A DNA stretch of 64,000 bases from Kingdonia uniflora (GCA_014058105.1 JACGCM010001844.1:3720001-3784000); one strand, 5' to 3'; positions 11,010 through 22,100 are shown, numbered from the stretch's first letter. Notes: generated by a model not told the origin, from the sequence alone. Program-made: numbers and translations.

Positions 11010-11267
11010 CTAAAGTTGACTGACATCATCATCATTTCGTGCACATATTATAACTGTCTGAGGGTTTTATAACTGCATCCTCAATTTCATCTTCATCGTC
11101 TACCTGCCAAGGAGAATTTTACAATTCAAATATCAATGTGACGACCTTATAAAACAGTGGATCCTAACATCAAATATACATCAAACTTACGTCAACTTTT
11201 TGCAGATATGGATCTAGTTCGTAACTTGGATAGTAAATGTCTACATCTTGAGCAAATAAAGAAATGT
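11010..11267 (-). pseudogene. Two-exon fragment of a PWP1-like WD-repeat gene
   Basis: Minus strand. The first exon (11191-11267) reads DIYYPSYELDPYLQK and ends at GTAAGTT. The second (11010-11103) follows TTGGCAG and reads VDDEDEIEDAVIKPSD, then, after a one-base frameshift, VIICARNDDDVSQL. This is the acidic N-terminal part of periodic tryptophan protein 1 (PWP1), a nucleolar WD40 protein involved in ribosome biogenesis, just upstream of its beta-propeller. The exons are phase 0. The frameshift and a stop right after the second exon, with no WD repeats following, show that it is a non-functional fragment. Confidence 0.7.
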
Positions 11268-11280
11268 CTAAGTTCAACAA

Positions 11281-12110
11281 AGACAAAAAGAACCATCTTT
11301 AGATAAATAATAATAATTATTAATATAATAGAAAGTCCATTTGGGAAAAGAAAACTATGATACACAAGTTCTTAATTTACAGATTTTAAAATATAATGGA
11401 CCTAAAATTAATTCTAAATGATTTTTTCACATTAGCCGCTATGTTAGGGAGAGTTGTAACTGTTGATATCTCACTGCCAAAAATTGCACTCTAGTAATCC
11501 TATGTGGAGTGTGTTGGACTGGTTCAGAGGGGTGGAGAATGGTCAGTGGTCGGCCATTTACCAATTCATTGTTGCTACAACATTTGGGCTTACTTATGCC
11601 ACTTTCGATTAGTTGTTACATTGGTTCTGTAGCAGTTTAGACTTATCTCTTCCACTCAGCACAAACTGTTTGGTATTGTTGGTTCAACTAAATCTCGACT
11701 GTTGACTTGCTTTTTACGAACCCATATTCAAAAATGCTACCAGATTTCTTTACTAGTTTCGTTTGCAACTGTTTGCATTATTCCAGAAGAGAGGAAGAAC
11801 AAAAATAGAGAAGGTTAGCCTCCACCTGATCGACTTGGAAGTAAAGGCTCTTCATTCTATTGTACAAGTTCCCACAAGGGGTTCAAAGGTTCTTCTGAAT
11901 ATAGTTACTCTTTTGATTTTTGATTAGAGAACATTGAAACGTAACGAAGTCAGCAAGGTACAAGAAGATAGTACAAAGACCTAGCTAACATTACAAGTAC
12001 CAAAATCGAGAGGTGCATGAAGTAATTTTAGAGATGTTTCTCGACCTATGGATCGACGACAACAAACTACTTCAGGTCGGGTTTACCTCCAACTGAGAAG
12101 ATCAAGAAAA
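11281..12110. other. Intergenic DNA, no gene seen
   Basis: No recognisable gene or repeat end. The stretch at 11450-11780 has a different, less AT-rich texture and may be an old transposon piece, but I could not identify it. Confidence 0.4.
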
Positions 12111-12119
12111 GCATCTAGA

Positions 12120-12690
12120 AGAAAGTGCATGGAATAGTCGATAAGTCGACTAAGACACAATCAGTTATAGGATTTTTTGAAAAGAATTGGTAGTTAAGGG
12201 AGCCGAAGGTAGCCGAAGCTCTATGGGCCCCAACTTCTTTTGGACCTAGAAGCGACGTGTCGAAACAAATGGTTTAGCGACGCCTATAGCAATAGCAACT
12301 AAAGGCAAGTGACTCGTAATCTTTTTTAGCCTGGAGCCCTTCTTCTTGAGATCCAATACCTTTGCTCATTTTTAACACCGCTACACCTCTAGAAACACAT
12401 AGAACCTTTAGCTCGATTGATCGATCTCGGCGCGTTAGAACTCGCCGCAGCTGGAGCCTTGTTTTTGTGGGTGAATCTACATGCTGCAAGTTAACTACAG
12501 TTAAAAGGGTATTGGATTGAAATAGGCACCTCTCTTGGTGATCAAGAAAAGAAAAGGCATTGGTTTGAAATAGGCTGCCTTAACTTGCGTACGGGGAAAA
12601 GGCATTGGATTGAAGGAATGAAATAGGCGACTGTCTTGGTAAGGTAGAGCTCCGCACCGAAGCACTTCGCTACCTTCGGACAGTATAGGA
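12120..12690. other. Probable nuclear insertion of mitochondrial DNA (NUMT)
   Basis: The composition changes here to a GC-richer, CTTCGG/AGCCGAAGGTAGCC-rich texture typical of plant mitochondrial intergenic DNA. Examples are GAGCCCTTCTTCTTGAGATC near 12335, GCGTTAGAACTCGCCGC near 12430 and CTTCGCTACCTTCGGAC near 12665. A short phrase, ATTGGATTGAAATAGGC-like, recurs three times between 12510 and 12635. The minus-strand open frame inside it is not a recognisable protein. I judge this by texture only. The boundaries are approximate. Confidence 0.45.
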
Positions 12691-12959
12691 ATGGGAAATA
12701 TAAATTGTTGATAAAATGTATGATATTTCTTGAAAGTTGGAGCAGGACTACTTTAATCTTTGTTTCTTCTCAATGTAATCAAGCATTAGTAGATTGATAA
12801 TCATCATTTGAAAGTGCATCACCCTAAAGCTATTAAGTAAAGAAAAAAATTTCTAGTTATCACTGATGCCTACTGACATTAACAATCTGATCTAGGTACT
12901 ATTCGATTCATGTGATTGTAATAACATGTATGTGTTGGTTAGCACACTATATAAAGGAA

Positions 12960-13110
12960 GAGGCTCAGCTGGCACATTCAAACTCATATGAAAACTCAGA
13001 AAAACCCATCAGCTAAGGAGCGTTGGCACATTCAGACTCATATGAGAACTCAGTAAAGCCCATTCAGACTACTCAGTAAAGCACATTCAGACTAATACGC
13101 CGGGTGCGAC
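12960..13110. repeat. Short imperfect tandem repeats (CACATTCA...ACTCA)
   Basis: Phrases such as GGCACATTCAAACTCATATG and CACATTCAGACT...ACTCAGTAAAGC recur three or four times in about 130 bases with variable spacing. Confidence 0.45.
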
Positions 13111-13257
13111 CGAATCTCTTCCTCGGATAAAACCCCATTTGAATTATTAATCGCGGGTATCTTAAAATTCAAATTCTCAAACAAATTCCCTACAGTATTC
13201 ATAAATCCCTCGACTGTAAGAGCACATTACCTCTCTGTAATCATTCCAAAACCCTAA

Positions 13258-13822
13258 TCTCAACAAAACACACAAAACCTATTAAATCTCTAATAAAAAT
13301 CAAATCTTTACAAAACCCAAACTTCCCCTCTCCTAAGCTCCCCCTCATATCTAAATCTGACAACATCTGTAACCCACTCTCCGTAATCATTCGAAAACCC
13401 TAATCTCAACAAAACACACAAAACCTATTAAATATCTAATAAAAATCAAATCTTTACAAAACCCAAACTTGAATCAAAATCATTAATCATACCTTTAATC
13501 TTCAATCATGCAAAATCCCTCCAAATCAATCTGCAACCACCAAATACTTCAAATTAGGCATAAAAACTAATAAAAAAAATCCAAAGTTAAATCAATCAAA
13601 AGGGGTATTCGAATTCAACACACAAAACCTATTAAATATCTAATAAAAATAAAATCTTTACAAAACCCAAACTTGAATCAAAATCATTAATCCTACCTTT
13701 AATCTCCAATCATGTGAAATCCCTCCAAATCAATCTGCAACCACCAAATACTTCAAATTAGGCATAAAAACCAATAAAAAAAATCCAAAGTTAAATCAAT
13801 CAAAAGGGGAATTCGAATTCGT
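13258..13822. repeat. Duplicated leader/intron-like block, 2-3 copies
   Basis: A unit starting CACACAAAACCTATTAAAT and running to AAAGGGG(T/A)ATTCGAATTC is present at about 13409-13613 and 13614-13822 as a near-perfect tandem copy. The first about 70 bases also occur at 13258-13330. On the minus strand each unit contains TGGTTGCAG followed by ATTGATTTGGAGGG and an AAAGGTA donor-like end, so it looks like a duplicated small exon with its flanking introns upstream of the block at 14093-14342. Confidence 0.55.
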
Positions 13823-13842
13823 TAGTTATAAATCATACATAC

Positions 13843-13932
13843 CTCTAATCGATCACGAAGACCATCGAGTTTATAAAAATCCTCTACGCTTCCTGTGGCA
13901 TCATCGATTTGTTCACAGGTTGAAGAAGCTAA
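13843..13932 (-). pseudogene. Putative 90-nt exon next to the duplicated promoter
   Basis: On the minus strand this segment is open as CEQIDDATGSVEDFYKLDG... through DRLE to a GTATGT donor. An in-frame TAG lies just upstream, so it must start at an acceptor (ATTAG is the best candidate) or be a fragment. It lies immediately downstream of promoter/leader copy 2. I do not recognise the acidic, helical sequence. Confidence 0.35.
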
Positions 13933-14092
13933 CTAATTCGGCAGATTGATTTCAGAAGATTGAGAGGAGGGATTTAAAGTGAGGGGAGGGAGTAGTGTTG
14001 ATTGAGAGGATTCGAACTGAGAGGAGGGAGTATTGTTGATTGAGAGGGATTCGAATTGAGGGGAGGGAGTTTGGTTGATTGAGAAAGATTGA

Positions 14093-14342
14093 AGTTTGCC
14101 ATATGATTTGGCTTTAAAGCTTAAAACTAATATTGGTTGACTAAAAATATAGGCTAAATCGGCAGATAATTTGGCAGTTTTCAAGTTTGAACTAAGTCTA
14201 AAATTTCTTGTGGGATCCGACGGTTGGGACTTAATTTTAAAGAATAGGATAGGTCTGAGCGGCCTAAATAATCCTCGACTCACGAGAGATGGGTAACGAA
14301 CGGCTGAGATCAAAAAATGGTTGATAAGTTATTCTCTTAGGT
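14093..14342 (-). promoter_or_regulatory. Promoter/leader segment, duplicated copy 2
   Basis: Counterpart of 8988-9237. The similarity ends abruptly at TTAGGT on its right side. On the left it runs into CT-rich (minus strand) leader sequence containing a local tandem repeat of about 42 bases (13985-14080), which produces a repetitive but meaningless open frame. Confidence 0.5.
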
Positions 14343-15526
14343 GTATAGATTGACAAATAAATATATTTGACTTCGGCTTAACTTAGCCACGATTATAGGA
14401 CTTCAATTGGTATAACCTTTATTAACTAAGGGTAGAGAGACCTTGATAGTCAGAGTATAATATCATCGACAGAGTCCCCACTCTTATTCTTGTGAGGGTA
14501 GAAAGGTCGTTGAGCATAGGATCGCCAATCATATGATAGTCTCATTGTCTATATAGTAAGAACAGATAGGTCATTTTGATTGAGTGTCGGTCTCTCAAAT
14601 CATTCATGCATAGGAGAACTTAAAGTCATGTACACAGTAGGGCTATGATGTCAAGGTCCTTAGATTTGATTCCCTAAACAAAATATTCAATAACTGTTTA
14701 TCAGTGTTCCAGGGTTGCAAGCCCCTAAAATTTTCCCCAGTTACCTATCGGCTTTGATATTCTTTGTGAATACTCCCCGTGGGTATAGATCCTTAAAAGT
14801 AAAAATAAATCAGGCTTTAGACTTGTAGATTTAAACTCCTTGACCACCTTGATCCGGTGATTTCCCCCTCTAATTCCTGGCTCACTAACAAGGAATCCGT
14901 CAATCCCTAGCTCGACAATAAGGGATGCGCTTCTGTTGAGGACAGAAGGGTGCGAGAGTGTGGCCCCACTAAATTAAAAGTGACTATATGTACATCGTCT
15001 GTTAGTTATCCCCCACACCTAATAACACTCAATAAATACTTATAATACCGGTTGGCGCCGACGCTTAAAACCAACATTAATAATTGAACCTCATCTCCTC
15101 AGTAAGCATTGCATCATTTATACATATAGTTAATATATTATATCGCATTAGTATATCTTTATTATCTTGGTCTGTCATGTTCAATGACGGGTAATAATTG
15201 TGCTTGCTGACGCCTTGGGCGCTATATTTTTCACAGGAGGCCGAGCATAGTAGATTTTGGTTAGTGAGGCTTGGTTGATCATTTTGGGATTCTTTCAGAT
15301 TTTATTGTCGCAGTCTATTTCTCGCTTTTAGATTTTGTTGAGAATATTATTAATTTTATTCGATAATTGAGATACTTCCGCTGCGTTGTTTTAGTGTAAG
15401 TAGATGTAGTTAATTTCGTTAGAAATATATTGCATTTGTAGGGTTCATCCGTGGGATGCTCGACTTGTTATGCTTCAGGGTTTGCTTTATGATCTTATAT
15501 CAGAAAGCGGATTTTGGGGCGTGACA
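14343..15526 (-). mobile_element. LTR-derived segment, chromovirus-like end
   Basis: The right edge, read on the minus strand, starts TGTCACGCCCCAAAATCCG. That is the characteristic start of LTRs of plant gypsy chromoviruses of the Tekay/Del type, and it resembles the end of the solo LTR at 33645. The other end is not resolved: no matching TG...CA partner or target duplication is visible, so the left limit is simply where the promoter duplication stops. No coding sequence lies inside. Confidence 0.4.
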
Positions 15527-16335
15527 ACCTGCCCTCTAAGGCATGCAAAATTTAGAGAAACAAGAGACGTACAGGTTTCAGGAGAGAGATCAACTCTAGA
15601 CTCTCATCGAGACTACCATTCTCTTCAAATGGATCTCCTCAAAGCTCTTCAACATAGCTTTAATCCAATAACAAACATAACCTCCCCAATCATGAGGCAC
15701 AAAATTGAAATCAATGAAATGGGGACTTCCTTTCAACTTTAAGAGCCCTAACTCTTGAAAATCGCGCAATTACTTACTCCTGACTAATCGCATATTCCTA
15801 ACAAACACCCTCTCACCAAGATTTACAAACTAACGAGACCACATTTCGGTCTTGATTAGCCGGGAGAAAATCAAAGACAGACTGCAACACCTTTTCAGGA
15901 AAACTAGTGATCACAAACAAAAAAGCCAGATCAAACACTTGTTAAAACCAAAAAATTCTCTGATTTTCAGGCACAAACTTCAAAGATCGCTAAAAACAAC
16001 ACATTTGACCTAGATTCGTACTTTAAAATACAAATACTCTAATCAAGGAAGTTAAATACATATAATATCAACACTTAAAGCAAAATCGAAGATTGAATAC
16101 AAACGTATAGATTGATGATTCAAGAAGAGAGAGAAAATAATATCTTAAGAGTTTTTAGGGTTTTCGATTGAAGACGAAAGAGGCGTGTGAGTTTTGAAGA
16201 AGAAAGGGAGGTTACTTATACTTAATGTTATTGAAAGAGCGTATTTATGTGCTTTAACTTTTAAAAGGTACTACTTAAAATCTGAAAGAGTCGTCATAAA
16301 ATTAAGCATAATGGTTTTAAATAAGCATATATTCA
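15527..16335. other. Intergenic DNA, no gene seen
   Basis: The open frame at 15470-15742 straddles the LTR edge and is chance. CT/GA-rich stretches near 16130-16210 resemble a minus-strand leader, but no start codon or exon follows convincingly. Confidence 0.35.
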
Positions 16336-16735
16336 TAAGATGTTGAAGTTCCAAGGCATCTGCTGCTACTCCATATGCAAGCATTCTTAAAGTAGTTGTT
16401 ATCTTTCGAAGTGAGGACAACCCCAAGATACCAACAACATTTCTTCATTGCACGAAAAATGAATCACGTTGAACCACTGCAGCTTCGATACGAAGAATAA
16501 GTGAACGCCTCATTCAAAACCTTCTTTGAAAAAGAATATCATTATAAAGAGGAGAGTTTGCAAAGTAGTCACGGAAAAGTCTTTCATTTCCTGTAATTCG
16601 TTCTCGCCACATGGAGGTACGAGACTCATTACGACGACTCCTCTTTTAACCTTCGTTTTGAATCCTTTCAATTTCTCCATATGCTAAGCCTCTGAGGATT
16701 ATGACATCATCATCGGATGACGAATCATAAGACAT
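16336..16735 (-). pseudogene. PIF/Harbinger transposase N-terminal fragment
   Basis: The minus strand reads MSYDSSSDDD, then after a stop and frame changes a block with SPLYNDILFQRRF and MRRSLILRI, and later LRMLAYGVAADALELQHL. This order is the conserved N-terminal part of plant PIF/Harbinger transposases and their domesticated HARBI1/ALP1-like relatives, upstream of the DDE catalytic core. Homology ends at about 16336, before any catalytic residue. It has several stops and frameshifts, so it is dead. I did not find its terminal repeats. Confidence 0.65.
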
Positions 16736-16739
16736 TATA

Positions 16740-17612
16740 AAGTATGCGTAAACCTTGAAGAATTGGAAATTTTTATTAAAACCCAATAAATTTAAGTATT
16801 CACTAAGAAATTTAACTCCATACCATATTCGTAACAACACAGGTATTCTATTGAATGTTGAATTATAAGCTCGTGTCATCAAGGCTTCTATGTTCAATCC
16901 TTTCGTTAACGACAAAGATACGAGGTAGATTATATTGTTGATTTCCAAAAGCAAGTGATTAAGATATGCATGGCCACCACGTAACGGTTAGTCTTAAGTT
17001 TCATGCTCATTATCTTACAATCTACCACATATTTTATATTAATGGTTTGAAACTTATCTACCCATATAATTGTCGATGACGACGCTCGTGCGAATTGATT
17101 TTTTTTTTTTTACAATGTGCTATAAATTATATCACAAATAGGTTTAATTACTTAATTCAACAACAATAAATTGTGTAATCATGACGGAGATCAAGGGAAT
17201 GATCACTTGCCTCGATTAACTGTCGAAGAAGCTTATAACTTGAGAGATTGATACTATTAAGAGTAGAGTTGAATAAGATTTGTGCTTACTTGGAGCTTTG
17301 GGTGGCAACTAATTAGAGAAGATAAATGAGATTTTTTAAATTTGATGGCAAGTGATATGTTCTTGAATAAAATTCAAATGAGGGGGAGAAAGACTTCGTA
17401 GAGAGAGATGAGAATGTGAGACACGTAGTGGGAGGAAAAATTGAAATTTAACCGATTTTTCTTATACGTTATACTTTTCTTTTGATATGAAGTAGTTTTT
17501 GAGGAGTCTATTTTTTTGACTTTTTCAAATATCATTTTCCAACTCATCTTGTTAGCTATATTTTAGTCTACACCTAATGCTCCAACATCTTACTTTATTT
17601 TTGTTTGCATAC
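16740..17612. other. Intergenic DNA, no gene seen
   Basis: The open frame at 16646-16954 only partly belongs to the PIF fragment; its upstream part has no recognisable motif. The remainder is AT-rich and featureless. Confidence 0.4.
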
Positions 17613-18383
17613 TAAAACAAAGGCAGCGAACTAAACGTGGGTACGAAAAGAGTGTACCGTCAGGTTTTTGACCCACGCACCAGCGGGCGTGTTTTTAGAG
17701 CCGCACATCCCGTTTTTCCTCGACTCGTGCATAAAAAAAGATGGTTAACGCACATCCTTAGAGTTCGTCCTCTTCTACTCTCTGCAAACTTCTCCTTCTC
17801 TCTCTACAAAATCCTTTCTCTCTCTCTTAAATTTCTCACACGAATCCGATAAAGATTATAAGAATTCGAATTAATCATATGAATTTGGGGAAATAATAAA
17901 GTTTGATTAATGGGGATTGAATTTGTTGTGTATGTTTTGATGCTCAAGAGAGATTAATTTTTGGAATTTATGGATCTATTTTGAAATTTAGTTAGCGGGG
18001 ATTTGAGCCTTTTCAATTTTCAGTTCCACACTTTCGCTAGCGTTAGTAACATCCGGCAACATAAATTGGACTTCCGGTGACGTAAGTAGCATATGGCAGC
18101 GCATTTAACAATTGCACCAACATAAATTGGACTTCCGTCGACATAAGTTGCACTTCCGTCGATGTCAGTTGCACTTACAGCAACGCCAGAGGCAACGTAC
18201 ATGAGAGCGAGTATTGTAAATAAAGAAGTTACGGCGACGCAAGTTAATTCAAGCAAGTAACGGCGGCGTAAGTTGGTTAGAGTGAACAGCGGCATAAGTT
18301 GGTTTGAGTTACCATAGCGAGAAAAGAGAGAAAAAGTAGCGAGCTAGAGTGAGGAAGTTGTTTTGCTTGTATCTCTAAATAAT

Positions 18384-19421
18384 ATAGCAATTTAGACTAA
18401 TCCACCCAAATAAACAGACAAATTTAATCTTGCCCCCTCGAACCGGCCAATATTATGGTCTACCCCCAACTTCCACTCTTCTCGCCCGATTCAAAAGGTT
18501 GACTTGACTTGACTAGTCTAATTTAGATAAACTACCAGACTACCCTTGGTTTCAAATTTCTTAAACTCTGCATATCTCTTCTACAGTTCTTCTTTTAAGA
18601 ATTAATGTCTTGAGATCTGTAAAAAAATAAAGGCCCATCTCTAAATTCAAAACTACTTCTCCCTCATCTCTAAAGTCTTTAGTTCCAAATTCTAGAATAA
18701 TGAAATTAGTGGTGGTGATGAATCGTCTCAGGTAAGTATATCTTGGCCATTACTTAAACAAATTTTAGGGTTTTGAGATTTTTTGTTCCTGCCATTAGAA
18801 CATTGTTTCAAGCTTTGGGGGGTAATGACAAATTGGAAACATTTTTATGAGCAAAACTAAATTGAGTCATTATATTTTGTAGTTTGAAATTTGTCCAATT
18901 TGTGACAGAGAAACGACATAAAGATGAGCAAGATAGATGAAGTGAAAGAGAGGGACCTTCCAAATAAAAGTGAGAGAGAGGAAAAAAATATAAAACCTAG
19001 GGTTTCCATGATACGAGAATGAAAGAGAGAGATGTAAGACTTAGAAATATGTAAAAAGGAGGGAAAGAAGTTAAGTCTCTCGCACTCCCAAGAACAGCTG
19101 TTAGGAGTTGTTAATGACCGTCGGATCTGATTACATGGCACTAGATCGATGGTGGAAAATATTTTAATCTGAGTCGTTAATTCAAAATATTAATGGTTGT
19201 AGTTAAGACACGTGTGATTACGCTTTAAACGGTGAAATGTGAGTAGTTAGGGAGTCAAGGGTAGTCTTGGTATTATTTCAAAGTTGGACTAGTCAAGTCA
19301 AGTCTACATATTGAACCGGGGAAGAATAGAGGAAGTGGGGGGTGGACCACAATATTTGCCGGTTCGAGGGGGAAAGATTAAATATACAACTTTATTTGGG
19401 GGGGGGATAGTTCAATTTGCT
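18384..19421. mobile_element. Inner Mutator-like element nested in the outer one
   Basis: Inverted arms of about 160 bases (18384-18550 and 19240-19421) share CCCCCTCGAACCGGC, GACTTGACTTGACTAGTC and GACTACCCTTG. They are flanked by a perfect 9-bp duplication CTAAATAAT (18375-18383 and 19422-19430). The interior is about 700 bases. On its plus strand there is an ATG frame reading MKLVVVMNRLR that runs into CAGGTAAGTA, a strong donor-like sequence, which could be a captured exon (Pack-MULE style) or coincidence. No transposase is present. Confidence 0.75.
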
Positions 19422-20329
19422 CTAAATAATGAGGGAGTTGCTGCCATTTTTGGTTTGGAGAGAGAATAGAGTCCTCGGAGGTGGTTGATGTTTCACTCTT
19501 TATACCCAACCCAAAGGTTTTCCAGAGATAGATGAGATAGAGAATAGGAGAAGTGAGATGATTTCATGGTGGTAGTTAAATCAAAGAGAGAAGGGTTTCA
19601 TGATGATAGAGGAGAGAAATGAGTGTTTGAATTTGATTCTCACCAGTAAATTCGCCTGAAATTGAGGGATGTGCGCTTAACAGGAAAACCCTATTGAGAT
19701 CCTCGAGTCGCGGTTTTTTCAGATTGTAAAGTTAAACGGGAGTTGACTTCAAAAATGGAAGTCATCGTTGGCGCTAGTGATTTTAATAGGAGCACACGAG
19801 AGAGGAGGACAAAATAGTAAGGCGCTAAAGATAGAAATAGTATTATTTCAAAACCTATCATTTCTCCTCCAATAAATGCTTTTTAACTCCATTAAAATCA
19901 TCTGCCAAACCCGCCATTGAAGCATATCTCTCGCTCTCTGTTGTGCTCTATAATACCAATAGAACATTAAACTCCATTTCTCACTATCCTCATCTTTCCA
20001 TCATAAAATATAAAATAAAATTAATAACTACCTACTTGCATCTAAAACATTTGACGTAAGTTCCCACTTACGCAAAAAACACACACACACACACAATCCA
20101 CTTTTACGCTGAAATTTTTAAAAAAATATTAGCGTATGTCAATATTCGATACAAGTCCCCATTTACATCAAAGAGTTCAATAATATTTTTTTCGTATGCA
20201 AGTGGCTACTTAAGTTAAAATTCTTTGACACAAGCGAGTACTAGCGCCGACCTTTATTGTTTTCGTGAAATCGTAAGCATATATTAGTTTTTCTTACGAT
20301 GAAGATGTTTAGAAGAGTGACAACGAAAT

Positions 20330-20362
20330 ATATTGCCCGTTGAGAATGCACGGGCGATATGC
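20330..20362. repeat. CCCGT...ACGGG hairpin motif
   Basis: TGCCCGTTGAGAATGCACGGGC forms a short hairpin (GCCCGT/ACGGGC). Similar GC-rich hairpins are common near ends of plant transposons. Here it lies inside the outer Mutator-like element. Confidence 0.4.
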
Positions 20363-20576
20363 TCCAATGCTAGACTTCATAAGAATTTTGATGGAGCTAA
20401 AAAATAAATTATTGAAAGGGAAAAGGGCTTTGAAATAATTACTTTTTGGTCTTATTTTTTTATATTTTCTCTCACATGTGTACCTATTAAGAACTGTTGT
20501 GCCCAAAACAGTTTCCATAAAAAAATATCCGCATTACCCATTTTCGTACCCGCATTTAGTCGCTGCCTAAAACAAA

Positions 20577-21873
20577 GTGAAAATTAGGAGAAAAAGCAAA
20601 GGGCAGTATGGGATCCAAAAATGCTTCAGTCAACACTCGTAACTACCCAAGTGACATTTTATACCCAAGTTGATGTAAAGAGACCTCCCTACGGTCGGTC
20701 TAATAATAGGAAAAGAAAAATATTTTTAAGGTATAAAACCCCAAAGAAGAAGTTAAGCTTAGAGGTGGAGAATTGAAAATGATCAAAATAGCGGTAATGC
20801 ATGTCACTATTCTTTCATATAGCCATGCACAAAGGATCCGAGACTCACTCATTCACATAGGATCCATGGTGTTGAGAGACCAACTCCGCAGACACCATTA
20901 TCATTCTAGATGTGATTGCTTTGAAAGGGAATAATAGTTGTATACATGCTCCTTACCAAATTAGTAGGCTCAAACCTAAGATTCTACTGGTCAGTAGTAA
21001 GATGGATTCAGCTACCCAAATTTGCGAAGGAAGTCTCTACTAGTTACTAAAAGTGATCTATAAACCATGTATAAAAGACTGGTGTTGAATAGATTCGATG
21101 TCGCACATCAACTTAGTTCACTAAATCCATGATAGGCTGATCTGGAGTCGTTTGTATTCTATGTCCAAAATTATTTATCAACTTTGATTGAGCCAGAAGG
21201 ATGCATTGATCTCATTTTTAAATAGCTATAAGATCAGATGAGAAGACTGAGGGAATGGACTTTGAGTTACCATTAATAACCTTAAATATTTTGGAATCTC
21301 CAGTAATCACTGAGAAGAGCGTTAAGGATGCTTCACTCAAGAATTCTACTCCTCTTCAATAGAGAAAAGAAAGTCATCGACAAAAAAACTATCAAGGTCA
21401 GAAGAAATTGGATAAAAACAAAATGATGGAGATACACCGCTATGTTGTCCAAGACCCCGTAAGTATTGATATAGAATGGGGACAGAGTGGCGGAAACATT
21501 GTTGGCAGATGCAAAAGTACTTGTGTAAGCATACAAAGAAGTATAGGCAAACAGAGAGGAGAGTTGTTAATTAAAGAAGAAACACTTGCTGAATTTGCCC
21601 AGATCCACGTCAGATAGAGATACTGAATCCTGTGAATAGGGGACAATCTGAGAGCTTTCCTGGTGAGATGGGACCTTAGCCAGAGAGCACTCTGGCTGCT
21701 GATAAAATCCTCAAGATTGTACAAACAAACAAAAAAAACAGTCCAACATAATCAGTTGGTCTTGCAATGACCTTATTTGCTTCAATCGTGACAATGTGGC
21801 TTACTTTAGTTCTGTGGCTGACAGTATTTATGAAGGTTCTTCAATCAGTTAATTGAGACATAATATGGTTGAA
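20577..21873. other. Intergenic DNA, one weak plus-strand frame
   Basis: No firm feature. The plus-strand frame at 21408-21617 and the overlapping minus-strand frames share the same DNA. None contains a domain I recognise. Confidence 0.35.
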
Positions 21874-22014
21874 CTAGGTAACAACGACACTTCACTTTTA
21901 AAAAATAAAACGCATCCGACAACCCGACACTCGGACACACGTGTCCAACACTATTTACAAGCTAATTTTCTATTTTATGCCGTTTCCGACACCCGTATCC
22001 GTGTCGTTACCTGG
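21874..22014 (-). mobile_element. hAT-like MITE, copy A
   Basis: It begins CTAGGTAACAACGACAC and ends with the inverse GTGTCGTTACC, followed by a mutated CTGG. The interior, with repeated ACACGTGTCC and GACACCCGTATCC, is the same as in the copies at 22969, 27277 and 34562 but in the opposite orientation. The flanking 8-mers match only partly, so this is probably an older or damaged insertion. Confidence 0.6.
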
Positions 22015-22100
22015 GGTTAACGAAGAAGTCAGTGGAGACTCGGCAATCAACGCAGACTTACCTGAAATTGAGGCAAGCGGAGGCATCTACGTGTGTCCAC

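Larger units (their letters stand above)
17622..20567. mobile_element. Outer Mutator-like element (non-autonomous)
   Basis: It is bounded by inverted ends of about 32 bases, GGCAGCGAACTAAACGTGGG on the left and GGCAGCGACTAAATGCGGG on the right (reverse complement), both continuing TACGAAAA. A perfect 9-bp target duplication TAAAACAAA lies at 17613-17621 and 20568-20576. Nine-base duplications are the hallmark of Mutator-like elements. The 2.9-kb interior encodes no transposase; its open frames (for example 18020-18295 on the minus strand, built from imperfect short repeats) look fortuitous. A second complete element is nested inside at 18384-19421. It must have been mobilised by enzymes encoded elsewhere. 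Confidence 0.75.

Noticed and set aside
13933..14313. 126-codon minus-strand frame
   Set aside because: It overlaps the duplicated promoter/leader and reads a DNA-level tandem repeat (INQTPSPQFES type), so it is a by-product of leader repeats.
14342..15526. A complete solo LTR with its own target duplication
   Set aside because: Only the TGTCACGCCCC end is clear; ACCTG after it has no partner next to a TG start upstream.
21333..21724. Three overlapping open frames on both strands
   Set aside because: Mutually exclusive and without domain evidence; left as anonymous sequence.
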